60,000 nt of DNA from NCBI GenBank assembly GCA_949358305.1, contig OX442316.1, positions 7,256,001-7,316,000 on the forward strand, in the 5' to 3' direction. Origin of the DNA: Strigamia acuminata. Its lineage: Eukaryota; Arthropoda; Chilopoda; Geophilomorpha; Linotaeniidae. Positions 48,823-60,000 of the stretch are shown here, piece by piece; positions within the stretch are counted from its first letter, which is position 1; every line of letters starts with the position of its first letter. The notes below the pieces were generated by a model. It saw nothing but the letters and a program-made list of their open reading frames with translations, did not search any database and was not told where the DNA came from. The position numbers and the translations under genes are program-made.

Positions 48823-49723
48823 GCTTATTGTAAAAAAGACTGTAAAAATACAAATTGGGTGCCCCGAATCATTCGTAGTCTCATTATACGATAAAAATCC
48901 AATCCTTAATGATCACTGTAAATTTCGATTCTTCCCGATTCCAATCATCGCTACCATGCTTCAACTTAGGCGCCATCGTGTGAGGAATTAAGTAAGCAGC
49001 GGGTTTACCAGGGGTAAATGATGCATAGCCAACTCGTGTTAGCGCCTATCGGGAAAACAAATTAGATAAATTTGTTTTTTCCTGTGATTTTGGCAGTTTA
49101 GCAAAAAAAACATCATCGTGTGTTCAATTAGCAATTGATTATGCAACTGCAGACTGTAGATTAAATCAATGCCGGCTGAATGGTACATTAATCATTCCTG
49201 GGGATAGAGAAAAAGTCTATGAGGGCAACCGGGCAATCCAGGACAAACAGCAAAAATGTCACATATCAGCCCTTTAGTCTTGCTTTGAAGTGGTAGATGA
49301 TCTTCTTCCGCACTGCTTTGAAGCTGTACCCACTGCTAAACTAAAAAAATAAAACTTATAAAGAAATCCTGAAGAAATCCTCCTAGTAGTTATGTTTAGA
49401 AACTTTATTCCTAGATGTCACTTCAGACATTTTTATCATTTTTATCACTCGTCAAAAACTATTTCTAGAATTTTAATGTGTTTTCACCATGAAAATTTAA
49501 TTTAAAAATTTCAAAAACAATAAAACATAAAAAATAAACGTCAATGTAATTTCCATCCTTATATTATGTGTTGCTCTTAGTAGTTTTAGTGATTGGCAAT
49601 ACGTGGCGTACTGAATGCCACATGGGCGTATTAATCAACAACAACTGAATAGGAAATCTCTTTACTCGTTTGCAACCAAAGGAAATGCAATTTTTGTAAA
49701 TTTAGTTACAATATCAATTCAAA
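48823..49723. other. Head-to-head interval between LMBR1 and CYB5D2
   Basis: 900 bp without a recognised gene. Both promoters and 5' leaders should lie here. A GGCGCCAT motif stands at about 48970. I see no TATA box. Confidence 0.5.
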
Positions 49724-50948
49724 ATGTTAGGTAAAGTTGTACTTGTCGTAATCGCGGCCATTGTGTTTCATAAATATCAACCCAACGCAGTCAACGAGCT
49801 TTGGTCTAAAATTTCAACGATTTTTAATAACACTCCATTGGAAAAGTTTGAATTACCCAAAAACGAAAAGCTTTTTACGCCCAAAGAGCTCAGTAAATAT
49901 AATGGAGAGGAAGAAGGTCCGTATTTAGCTATATTTGGCCGAGTTTATGACGTTAGTGACGGAGCGCAACACTACGGCCCAGGCGGAGCTTATCATCAAT
50001 TTTCTGGTTTGTCTAAAATAAGACTATACGAATTATTTTTTTTGTCTATAATGAATATTTGTTTACAATAGGTCGAGATGCCAGTCGAAGTTTTGTTACT
50101 GGAGATTTCTCAGCCGAAGGTCTCACCGATGATATAACGGATTTTACACCTCAACAAATGCTGTCGCTTTATAACTGGTTGAACTTTTACGAAACAGATT
50201 ACAAATATATTGGTATATATACAGATGATATCATATCTTATCTTGCCAGGCGTCCACGGGTTGTCCAGTTATATCCCATTCTATCTGGAATCAGTAAAAT
50301 CTTCATTATTTAGGATAAAAATGAATAATTTTATCATAAAATTTGGATATTCGTGGGTAAATTGAAGGAAAAGTTGAATTTTTATATAAAATTTTGTTTT
50401 TTTGGGAAAAAATTGAACTTTTTCTAATTTAGATTAATGTTTTGAAAAACTGGCAACCCGATGACATCTTTATTTAATTATTTATAAGATTACCTAATTA
50501 ATTTCAATTTTTTCTTTTAATCAACACAAAATAGGGCGCATAATAGGCAGATATTACGACGAAACAGGCCGGCCAACTGAAACTTTAGATAAATTGAGCG
50601 CACTTTTAGAATCTGCCCTGGAGAAATCGAAACAGGAAGCGGAAGAACGACAGAAGTTTCCAGGTTGCAATTCTGAGTGGAGTGATTCGTCGGGTGGAAA
50701 AGTTTGGTGCTCGCCCAAAAGGTGAGATTAAATTTAATAATTTAATAAACGAAGCATTGTTTTAAGTGAATTGTTTTTTTAGTGGTGGTATTGAACGTGA
50801 CTGGCCTGGTGTGCCGCGTCAACTATTCAATCCAAACACTGGTGATACCCGTTGTGTGTGTGTTCATCCAACAGAGCTTGACAATCCGAATTTAAGAGAC
50901 TATTCTGGATGTGATACAACATCAGTCTCTTGTGAGATCAAGGAGTAA
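49724..50948 (+). CDS. CYB5D2: Neuferricin (cytochrome b5 domain-containing protein 2)
   Basis: This is a haem-binding member of the membrane-associated progesterone receptor (MAPR) family. In mammals it is reported to be secreted or membrane-linked and to influence neural differentiation. Exons: 49724-50006, 50072-50212, 50535-50721 and 50783-50948, GT-AG with matching phases, giving 258 aa versus 264 in human. The N-terminus MLGKVVLVVIAAIVFHKY is a signal anchor. The cytochrome-b5/MAPR domain follows from about residue 46 (FTPKELSKYNGEEEGPYLAI, GRVYDVSDGAQHYGPGGAYH, GRDASRSFVTGDF). A C-terminal Cys-rich block (WCSPKSGG, DWPGVPRQLF, CVCVHPTEL, DYSGC) is typical of neuferricin and absent from plain MAPRs. 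The start was chosen because it alone gives the signal anchor. Confidence 0.95.
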
Positions 50949-52197
50949 CAAACATATTTTGTTATATTTCTCTTGTATACACTTTTTGTACTAACATTTC
51001 CACTTCCAAGGTTCAGGCGATTAACATGATACTTAGGGGCTTTTTTTATTTTTATAAAGAAAAATTAAAAATAGAAAAATGTTTATCTCGTACCGGTAAA
51101 TTAAAATGAAATTGTGTTTTACGAGCGCTTCCGGAACTGGTCACAGGATGGCGCTACGGCGAGTACTGTTACGAAAAATCGTTTTAGTTCGTATAGAATC
51201 ACGTGTTGTGTTTTATGGGTGGAAAAATTACAAAATTAAATGAGTATTTTATAGTATTTTTATTTTATTTTTATTTTATTGTTTGTGAACTTTATTTTTT
51301 CATCTTTTTTTTCTATTTAAGAAAGGCACTTTGCATTTATAATTGTCATTTTAAATTACAAATTAAGCGCAGCTTTAACTACACGTGTTGAATTGCAACA
51401 TTTCAACTTTTCACGAGGGAAAAGGTAGCAATACTCTCGAATTGAAGGTCTCAAGTATAATGCAGTGTTGCAATTCACTGGTGAGGTGAAGCTGAAGATC
51501 GAATTCGAGGCAGCAATTTCCTGTTTTCCTTTTTTTTTTGTTTTTCTGTGTATTTTAGTAAGTTATTTTTTCGAAAACTATATATATATTGTTTACATTG
51601 CAGTGCAATCGCAATCCAACGATCCACTTTAGCTTCTTAGGTGCAATTAGCTTTTTAAAATCAAAGCAAATGTAAACAAACCCACATTTTTGAAATTTAA
51701 TTAGGATTTAATTGTGGTTCGTTTGGAAAATGCTAAATCCGACCAATGAGAGTGGGATGCGCAAAAATAAAATTCTAGATAATTCTTTTGAATTAATATG
51801 ACGTGGAAGTTCCATTCAGAAATTTGTGTAGTCCGCATCTATAAATAAATTGACGAGTAATTTCCTCCAGAGCATTTGTCACGCATAGGTAGAATTCTTT
51901 TCGGAAAAATAGATTACTAAGCAAAAGAATTTGGAATATTTCGTTAGTCAGAAATGAAAAAATGTAGCTTGTTCGCTTTTCAAATTATTTATTACATTTT
52001 TTGATGTTTTATTGATACAAAAGAAGGAACTTAACCATTGTCCATTCTTTTTGTTACGCAGGTAATAAATAAAATGTTTAGTCCTAAATTTTGTCAGAAA
52101 TATCAAGACGGTCGTTTAAAGGGCAGTTGCGATGGTCCTGCACAGCCCCTAAAAATCGTTTAAAACCGTTAAAGTTTGGAAAGAGTTTATTCAAAAC
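50949..52197. other. Intergenic region between CYB5D2 and an unassigned minus-strand gene
   Basis: No gene recognised; AT-rich DNA with poly-T runs. A GC-containing patch near 51120-51170 includes GGATGGCGCTACGGCG. Confidence 0.6.
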
Positions 52198-52978
52198 TTA
52201 CTTTTGTTTGTATTTCAATTTGCAATAACTTTCGTGGCTGAGTTGGTTCAAAACATCGTCCAGATTTATTGGTTGAACAGTGTGCATGTTAGCGTGAACA
52301 GCTCTTCTCTTAAAAATCAAAATTTAAAAAAAAATAAAAAAAATGTGTATCATTCTGATTAGAATAATATTAAATATTTTTGCCTTGGATGGTAACGTGA
52401 GTGTTCTTTTGGGGCACTTTTTAAATTGAAATGCTCGTCCCAAAGGCGACCCTAATTGCAGAAGTTCTTGTTCTTTTTTGAGTCGCTGCAAATTTTCAAT
52501 GGTAAGGCCTTTTGCGATTGGTTCGTCGGCTATTTCAAGTTTCGACGTGTTATGTTTTTGTCTCATCACAGCTTTTACGTAAAGGTAATAAAAGAGGTGT
52601 CTTGCTTTGTACCATAGTTTTCCAATGCCGTCCATTTCAACCTGGAAAACAGACAATTCGTGTTCATTTTTGGATGGATCCAATACCGGACCATTTTTCA
52701 GAACTGGGATTCTGGTACTGGGTTTTTTCGTTAGTTTCCCAACCACTTTTCAGCTGGAAATACTACTTTTTGTCAGAATCTCTGCATTAGTCCCGGATAT
52801 GCAAATTGGGAATTCGTGTTTTTAGCTCATTTCGCATCAATTCAGCATGTTTTTCCAAAAACATTTTTGTACCAAAATCCCAATATTCAGATGATCTTGA
52901 TCTCGGGATTGGATGCACTACAGTTCGCGTACGGCGTAGTACGGAAATATTGTGTGCAACAAGCTTGACAATCGCCAT
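52198..52978 (-). CDS. Unassigned small basic protein, intron structure uncertain
   Basis: Three coding blocks are visible on the minus strand. Block A runs from the ATG at 52978 (MAIVKLVAHNISVLRRTR), block B covers about 52745-52384, and block C covers 52308-52198 with stop. Block B to C can be joined only with a GC donor (CCAAG then GCAAAA) and a normal AG, phase 0. Block A stays open for 63 codons and then stops in a different frame from B. One GT-AG solution (exon A 52873-52978, phase 1, joined to 52745) gives 192 aa but discards a coding-looking stretch. AATAAA lies about 10 nt after the stop. The N-terminus is basic and could be a mitochondrial presequence. I recognise no family. A frameshifted or decaying gene is the alternative. 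Confidence 0.5.
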
Positions 52979-53147
52979 GTTAAAATGCGTGCGCAGAATG
53001 TGATGCGCAGTTTGAATTTAGCATCAAGATAGTAGCTGCATTCAAAAACTAAAATATTTTGTGTTTTACTTCAATTTTAAACAAAAAATGACATCATTTC
53101 CTGTTTAAACCCATGTTAAAACTTAAAATACACTTAAACTAAAATTG

Positions 53148-56100
53148 TTATTTTAATTTTTGAATGCAGCTGCTGTTTAATTCAAGCACCTGTAGTGTAA
53201 CAGCCGATCCATGTTGTCGAATATCATATGGAACGATTCTGTCGGCAGGTTTAACTTTTTTCGTAAGAAGAGTATCCAAATTCCAACCCCTGCTGTCACC
53301 AAACGTTGCTAAGTATCGTCCGGTTTCAGTCCATAATCGGACTGACTGGTCACTGCTGGCTGTCAATAGTAGTTTATGATCGTTAACGTAGGTGATCTGT
53401 AAAGAAATGTTGTGATAATTTTCTGTGTTCACTTTAATTTATGGTTATGTATCACTTGTTTAATTGTGGATAAATGTGCTCGAAAACTGGATAGAATTAA
53501 TGGATGGCTGACATCCAACCAATCTGACAATTCCGTAACCTTCAAGCTGGAAATGTCATTTTTAATTTTATTAGATAAACTAGTGTATCCTTTTCTCATA
53601 AAAGGGAAATTAGCAGTATCTCTATTTTGGTCACTGGGATTTTCTGGATCAAATGTTTCTGCTGCATTGTGGTAATAACGAATGTACCAGACACGAATGT
53701 ATCCTTGAGAGTCACCTATGAATGTCACTTTTTTTATTGGTTGTTTACTTACAACATAACTCTTAACAGCTTCAATATTACACTAAAACTCATATGGTTC
53801 AAAAATACATTATTGAAATTATATTGCAATGCATTTTGTTATCCATTTTTGCAGATTATAATATATGCATCCCTAATATTATCATTTGTCAAATATGAAT
53901 GCATTTTTTAAATTGTATTATGACATGCATTATTTAATGTACAAACTACAAATAATATACTTAATTCCACGAAATACTAAACATTTTGGAATGTATTACC
54001 GGTAAGTGAAAAGCAATATATTGTAAAATATATTTTTGAACCATATGGGTAAGCAGAAACGGTTTTACTACCTGTAAAGAGGAAGTAATTGTTCACAGGG
54101 TCTGTAGTCATGCACGTTACAAAATGATTCGATTTTGATACGCCGTGGAAAACTGCTAATGGTTCACCGTTTAAGTGTGTCGACCAAGTCTGCATTTAAA
54201 CGAATGTTTTTTTTTAATGTTTAAAAAAATGTATAGTTGGTGCGTTTAATTTGGTTAGGAAAAGTCACTCAAGCGGAAATGAGTTTTGGCCTTTGAAGAA
54301 ACGCGACTAAAATAAACTTTTCTTAAGCGAAATTGAATGCACCTAGTTGTTTGTAAACATACTTCAATGATACCATTCATATTACTCAAAAGTAAATTTC
54401 CGGTAGTTATATTAGGCTTTCGTTTATCTAACATGAGCATGCATGTAAACGCAGGTGGACTTGCTCCCATTTCAAAAAGTACAGAATTTTTATCTCCAGG
54501 TTTTGCACCAATTTTTGCCTTTGGTTTTGCCGGTTTTCCGGCACTTAAGTCGCTCGTAAATGATTGACCTTTGCTCTTCAAACCTTTCCAGTTAGATCGT
54601 AAGCTATTGAGAAAAAGATAACTTAATATGTTGCGTTAACATCCACGTAGATGCGATGTTAGATCGTTCATTGTGTTACTTGGGTTGCTAATTATTGGGA
54701 GGTTATGAGAGGTTTATTGAGAAATTGTATACTTTACAATTTCAGGGCAGAGGGTATGATCAAAAGATTAGGAACTGAGACGAGACTTGCTCAACCAAGT
54801 GTAGTGAAGCATAAAAACTCTCATTAAGTCGCATCAGTCGGTAACCAACAGGAGGTTGATATCTTCTATTATCTCGTCAGAAAAGCTATTAATGGAAGTG
54901 GAATGCGCTTTGACTAATATTTAGTGGCTCTTTAATTAAATCAAATTGAGCAAGCGCAGTGACAAAATTTGCCCAGATAACATTTGTGATTTATTAATGT
55001 GTTTAGTGAGAAACAGAAATTTTAACTAACTTATCCATTCAGGCACATTCGCAAAGTCATTTAAACTTGTGTATATTTTTTAAACCAGTCTAAATAAAAA
55101 CAAGTTAAATGACTTTACGAATGTGCTTAGTGACTCTTGTTCGTAATACATGCCTTTCTGAACGGAATACAGCGGTTCCAGACAGTTTGAAAGATAAATT
55201 CTTCCCAGCAAAATAGTCGTAGAGAGAAAATGTCACTTTTACAACGCCTAATTCTATGACCCATAATTTAGTTTTTCCATCCCACGAACAAGTAATTAAA
55301 ATATTCGGTTCCAAGTACGCCATATCTAATATATCATCGTCATGACGAATTGGCCATAACTGAAAATTTACTCAAAATTAAATGGTTTAAAAAAAATCAG
55401 AATAAAATCAGAATAAATTTATACCTTGACTGAATCTTTATCCAAATTTGTATTTGTGCGAAAAACTCTACGATTCCAACCAGCGTAATAAATGTTTTTC
55501 TTGGTGGCTAAAATTGTATTAATTTCCTGTAAATTAGGCAGATACAGTGTCCGTAATATTGACCCGTTGCTCAAATTCCACATTTTTATGAAATTATCTT
55601 GACCTGCAGTGAGCAGTGCTTTTTTATAATCGTCTAATGACATGGCGGTAATTTCCACTCCAGTAGTAATACCGTCTACGTTTATGCTGTGAGCATTCGT
55701 AACCTAAAGTTTTGGTTCGACTATAACATTATTATTCCAAACATTTTGCTTGGCAAGACGATACCTGAAAACATTTTTGTCCGTTATCCAATCGCCAAAA
55801 TATGATTACACCTTGCTCACATGCAGTTACTACTTGATTGTACAATTTACTGTACAAAACTCCAACCAACGGTTTTGGATGAGTTAGAAAGTTCATATTG
55901 TCGTGTCCCCCAGCGTCCCAAATTCTCTCAATCGTAATAACGTGGGCGGTGGCTAATATGATTTGTCGTTTTATTTTGTTATGGAAAAAACATGTTATAG
56001 GATAGGGCCCAGTGGGAATTACTTGACCAAATAAAGATTGGATGCACGTTTCTTCCTTCAAGTCCCACACCTGAAAACAAACAATTCTTGTGTTAGTAAT

Positions 56101-57861
56101 GAAAAAATCTATTAATTTATCGTTTATGCAAATTAATTAAGGAAATATTTGAAACAAAATATTTGCTCAAGTTGGAAAAAAGACATTCTCGTTCGTGGTT
56201 TCAAATGTTTGCTTTCTTCGTGATTGATGAAGAGCAATCAAAGCGAAAACCGCAAAATCACTAAACTCAATATCAGTTTTTGGTGTAGTGCAGAAAAACT
56301 CACAGAGAGGAAAAAATAGAGATTTGCTAGCTGCGCTATTGAAAACAAATCTAGATTTATTTCCAATACGTCAGCTAGGCGAATTTAGTTTTTATCACAC
56401 TCACTTTAACAGCTTTATCCGCAGACAGACTCATTACTTGTTCAGCTTCCGCTATAATAAGTACATGTGTAATTGGCGTGCTGTGACCATAGAAAGTAGC
56501 CACGCATCTCTTATTTATAAACGGATTCCATATTCGTAAACATCGATCAATACCACCGGTTGCAATCACACCGATTTTATTATCATAATCAAAACAGTTA
56601 ATGCCCTTATTCACTCCGAAAATACGTCTGGGCATATCGAGGACGGTGCTTTGCAGAATCATTGAGTAGTTGGAACTGAGCGAGCACGAAAGAGTTGACT
56701 TTAATGAAGGAACGTAGGACACCTATAAAATTCCGCTTTTTCAGTTTTTTGTTTGAATTCAAAGCTTGATTACGCCAACAGACCTGTTTTACCCATTCGT
56801 GGTGCAAAGGAGCGAAGTGAAGAGCGCTGACGTATTTGATCTTTCGGCCTAGAACATCCGCGAATGGGACTCTCTGTAAGTTTCTTTTCGTCTGGGGTAA
56901 GCCAAACAACTTGTTGTCCAGACAGTCAGTGAAATGTAAATGCGTAATATTTCCAGCTGAATCTCCAAAGGTGAGATTGCCTTCTTCGGGTCGTAATGAA
57001 TTGAAAAAATAGTGTAGATAAGTTACAATTGCACCAATTTCGCAGAGAGAGCAGACTAGATCCATTTTGTTGCTTGTATAGTCGTAAAAATTGATCGATT
57101 CGTTTACTGCGGCAACAGCTATCATGTATGCATTTGGCAAACAGGTCTGTAGTTTAAATTAGACTTATTAATATTTTGTTTCTGTCAATAAATTTATTTT
57201 TCATTTTTATTTGTTTTACCATGTGTAACATACAAGTATTCTTCCTTCGACCTGACCACTCTGAGGTGCACTGCTTTGATTTCATTAATTGCCACTGTTG
57301 TGTCCATACACGAATGCATCCATCTTTGCTGGCAGTAATATAACGACCAGTGGCATAATCTACCGTACTTGCATCCGGTGATAAATGGGGCATAATGTCG
57401 ACTGCACATATATTGTCCTGGTGTCCTGGCTACAAATATTCATCATCACTCGAAAAATTCGGTTTTAATTATTTTTTTTTTGGGCTATGAACCTTAACAG
57501 TGTGGAAGTTAGTTTTCAGGGCTCCCTCGTAGATCGACAATATTTGTTCCCTCATTTGCATTTCCGATGCGACGTATGAAATAAAACCATTCCAGTCGAT
57601 GACGCCAGCAGACAGTGTGTCTATTTTGTTGAATATTAGCTCCAGTTCTTTCTTGTCAAACGCTTTACCGATGGCATTGTCAACCATCTGAATGTTTGGA
57701 AATTAGTTTGAAAAATTGTGTATGGTTTGTCATTATTGATAATGATAACTTACGCGACTGAATTGTGAAAAATCAACTTCTAGTTTTTCTAATGCTAACT
57801 GTCCAAAATGCACTTCCAATAACTTGAGACGAGACTCAGTTAAAAGGTCCGGTATGCCCAT
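53148..57861 (-). CDS. WDR49/WDR64-like EF-hand and WD40-repeat protein
   Basis: In animals this family is associated with motile cilia and sperm flagella (WDR49 is CFAP337); Drosophila has the related WDY. Exons on the minus strand: 57754-57861, 57493-57687, 57220-57429, 56784-57146, 56405-56722, 55765-56070, 55425-55703, about 55184-55359, 54363-54603, 54072-54189, 53456-53715 and 53148-53396. The total is about 940 aa. A degenerate EF-hand loop (DTLSAGVIDWNG, about 59-70) precedes at least eight WD40 blades, for example ITASKDGCIRVW, IATGGIDRCLRIW, LTAGQDNFIKMWNL, LITCSWDGKTKLW and LTASSDQSVRLW. All junctions fit except the end of exon 8, where the only phase-compatible donor (AAACT then GTCTGG) is weak. 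Intron 10 contains a MITE-like copy; intron 8 a hairpin repeat. WDR49 and WDR64 cannot be told apart here. Confidence 0.92.
53789..54049. mobile_element. CATATGG-family MITE-like element, copy D (intact), in a WD40-gene intron
   Basis: The left end is CATATGGTTCAAAAATACAT and the right end TATATTTTTGAACCATATGGG, an inverted pair of about 20 bp. At 261 bp it is the cleanest copy in the window and serves as reference for copies A, B and C. It lies entirely within intron 10 (53716-54071). Confidence 0.8.
55041..55128. repeat. Long inverted repeat (29-30 bp arms) at the end of WD40-gene exon 8 / intron 8
   Basis: The left arm 55041-55070 and right arm 55100-55128 are near-perfect inverted copies (GCACATTCG, AAAGTCATTTAA, CTTGT) around a 29-nt loop. 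The right arm overlaps the tail of the open frame that follows exon 8. Confidence 0.8.
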
Positions 57862-58288
57862 TTGTTGTTGTTGTGAACCCCTTTTTTTTTAAAAAAAAAA
57901 TTATTTTTTTAAATATACTTTTAATTTAACTACACTTACATGTTTCTGATAATCCGATTATAAAGATCAAACCATTTATTTTACACGGTTTCGAAGTAAA
58001 TGGTCTTCATTGCATGCATTTTTATTCTGTACGGCTGCAGGGCCTAACATCGGAAAAGTAACTTTTATTATATTGTTGTGTTCAAGTATTGTTTGTTAAT
58101 TCCAATAACAATACAATCAATTGAATACTTCAGTAAAAAGTTGAATCTATTTTATTATCACTTTCTTACTATCAAAAACACGTGATTTGATTTTATCGCC
58201 ACTCAACAAATTGACATCAGTGTTAAAATTACATTAATTGTAATCATCACATGACAAATCGGTACCATTACTTTGACAGGCGTAAACC
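57862..58288. promoter_or_regulatory. Head-to-head promoter interval between the WD40 gene and the receptor gene
   Basis: 427 bp separate the two start codons. The interval is AT-rich with a poly-T/poly-A block next to the WD40 start, where an AAAAG acceptor suggests a 5' UTR intron. I looked for an RFX X-box, expected for cilia genes, and saw none that fits. Confidence 0.4.
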
Positions 58289-60000
58289 ATGCGTGGATAC
58301 TTTAAACCGCTGGTTTTTGGTTTGATAATTTGTTATTTAAAACTCGGTTTATGCTTAAAGACTGATGACGTCTGCAAAGAAACGGGATTCTGTCACTACC
58401 CAAATACATCAACTGGCTCGTGTTTCTGTCAAGATGATAATTGCTGGCTCTATGGTGACTGTTGCAGAAATGTGGAAGCTAAAATGAATTCAGTAAAAAA
58501 CATCGAAACAAGTTGTGGAAAGATTCCCAACACAAAGCCGGTGAGTTACATCAACAAGTACTGACTTGTCACTGATAACATTTCATTCATTCAAACTTGT
58601 TTACACTTACTCTGTAGGATGTTTACATTGCGAATTCGTGCCCTCCGTCATGGACCGATGAAAATGTTTATTTATTATGCAAAAAAAACGTATCGCAAGA
58701 ATATTACAATTATATATTAGACGTGCCTTTTCTGAGTAACGTGACTAATATCCTCTACTCGAATATTTACTGCGCTAGATGCAACAACGATGATTTATAT
58801 CTCAACAAGCTTCTGGTGTATTTATATTGCACGTCGAAGAATTTCTGTGACATTAATACGATTTTAGGCAGCACATACGACGCTGGGGAACTTAGGTGGT
58901 TCCCAAACACTAATTTTATTTCCTCAATAAAACTAATAGTTGATGTGAAACCGTTGAGAAAATGTCGCAATGTTATTAGAAAGTGTGCCACCAATTGGAC
59001 GGAATTTGACGTTTTGGAAAAATGCATGTCGTATGCGCATTACGTGGAAAACAGCAACAAAAAAATGTATCATAATGCTTTTTGCGCTGAATGTAATTAC
59101 GAAAAGATTACTGATTTAAAATGTGTCGAGCGCTCGAAATTATTGGGTGGATTCGGCATTGACATTCCATCGTTCAGTACTTTGATTGATTTTTCTGCAC
59201 CGAACAAACTTTGCTCATCGGTGGATGAATTGCACGATCCTGTAACAGATGGCTGTCAACCAACGTTTTGTGGCGTGTCTTACGAGAAATTGAAAGGAAA
59301 ATGTGTCCCGAAAAACAGATACGCTCGACAGGATGATTTAAATAATACAACGGTGATGAAATCATGTTCTGCTGTAGTCGCACAAATTGAGGATTTGGTG
59401 TTTTTAAGCAACGGGAGCGTGTTTTATAACAAAACGGAGAAGATATACGCACCGGATGAGTACGAAATGATGAACTCAGTCACATACCTACTTTGCGCCG
59501 ACGAAAGTCATCAATATCATCACGCCTGGGCTTTTTCGCATGCTGCCAGCATTGTGTCCGTGGTTTGCTTAGTGGTATCTGTGGTTTGCTTGTTAGTTCA
59601 CATAATCATGAGGTTGATTGTGGAGGATCTTACCAGGATTGCTGAAAAAAATTTGTTGAACTTGTCCGTATCACTTTTTATTGCTCAATTTTTGTATATT
59701 CTTGGAATGTTTGATAGCATTCGCGAAATGCACGATTTTTGTTATATTGCTGCTATTTTTACCCATTTCTTTTATCTTGTGGTTTTCTTCTGGATGAATG
59801 TTATCGCGTTTGATATACATTGCAGATTTCACAAATTTCAATCAAAATCTAATCACAAACGTACATTTAACCTCTATTTATCTTACGCTTGGCTTTCTCC
59901 TTTAGTAATTGTAATTATAGCAATTATTGCTGATCAAACCCACCTCTTTCCATCTCTGCAACCGAATTATGGCAATGGAGTATGTTGGATTTCAAGAAAA
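58289..60000 (+). CDS. Somatomedin-B domain seven-helix receptor, class B / Methuselah-like (partial, runs off the window)
   Basis: Exon 1 (58289-58540) encodes a signal peptide (KPLVFGLIICYLKLGLCL) and a complete eight-cysteine somatomedin-B domain (C29, C35, C45, C47, C52, C58, C59, C76; core DDNCWLYGDCC). Exon 2 starts at 58618 (phase 0) and is open to the last base, so the reading continues beyond the window. It carries a Cys-rich extracellular region with several N-glycosylation sites, then helices TM1 (from about residue 388), TM2, TM3 with the conserved Cys (DFCYIAAIF) and TM4, and the second-loop Cys (GVCW). Arrangement and spacing resemble secretin-like/Methuselah-like receptors. The ligand is unknown. 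At least 545 aa are visible. Confidence 0.85.

Noticed and set aside
54827-54850. GCATCAGTCGGT near 54.83 kb, similar to the edge of the NOG1 intronic repeat
   Set aside because: Only about a dozen bases match and the rest does not align, so it is not called a third copy.
1-60000. tRNA genes, rRNA genes, CRISPR arrays, operons and riboswitches
   Set aside because: None were seen on either strand by eye. A covariance-model scan would be needed to exclude small RNAs.

Overview
This is an AT-rich (about one third GC) eukaryotic nuclear segment. It holds intron-containing protein genes with GT-AG splice sites, AATAAA signals, microsatellites and small DNA transposons, and nothing prokaryotic. 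An igloo-type IQ-motif gene, a somatomedin-B/class-B receptor gene and a CTCF-like motif of the arthropod type point to an arthropod. Most introns are only about 50-200 bp, and many intron positions look ancestral. I cannot name the species.

Positions 1 to about 27,000 form a gene-poor half. The only supported gene piece is a possible signal-peptide first exon near 5.9-6.0 kb with a TATA/initiator promoter. The rest is AT-rich sequence with three copies of a CATATGG-ended MITE-like family (10.3, 11.6 and 16.9 kb). The third copy carries a nested pogo-like element with TA target duplications. There are also CTCF-like motifs at 22.4 and 26.4 kb.

Positions 27,000 to 60,000 are gene-dense. In order: GCLM (-), an igloo/neuromodulin-like IQ gene (+), two small secreted-protein genes (- then +), NOG1/GTPBP4 (-), ACBD5 (+), LMBR1/LMBR1L (-), CYB5D2 neuferricin (+), an unassigned small gene (-), a WDR49/WDR64-like EF-hand/WD40 gene (-), and a somatomedin-B plus seven-helix receptor gene (+) cut by the window end. 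I rebuilt the exons by matching splice sites and reading phase. Seven genes give lengths close to those known for their families: NOG1 634 aa, LMBR1 478, ACBD5 446, neuferricin 258, GCLM 259, the WD40 protein about 940, igloo 205.

The genes do not form a pathway. They are glutathione synthesis control (GCLM), calmodulin binding at membranes (igloo-like), 60S ribosome assembly (NOG1), peroxisome-ER lipid traffic (ACBD5), a membrane receptor-like protein (LMBR1), a haem-binding secreted or ER protein (CYB5D2), a probable ciliary scaffold (WDR49/64-like) and a cell-surface receptor. Several pairs are head to head with short shared promoters (NOG1/ACBD5 478 bp, WD40/receptor 427 bp). Others are tail to tail with close or overlapping 3' ends.

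I found no clearly new biological system. The best leads are two in-phase cassette exons inside the acyl-CoA-binding domain of ACBD5, an FFAT-like motif in the same protein, a solo LTR nested in a MITE in an ACBD5 intron, a duplicated 82-bp sequence in two NOG1 introns, CTCF-like sites in the gene desert, and a pair of divergent small secreted-protein genes.
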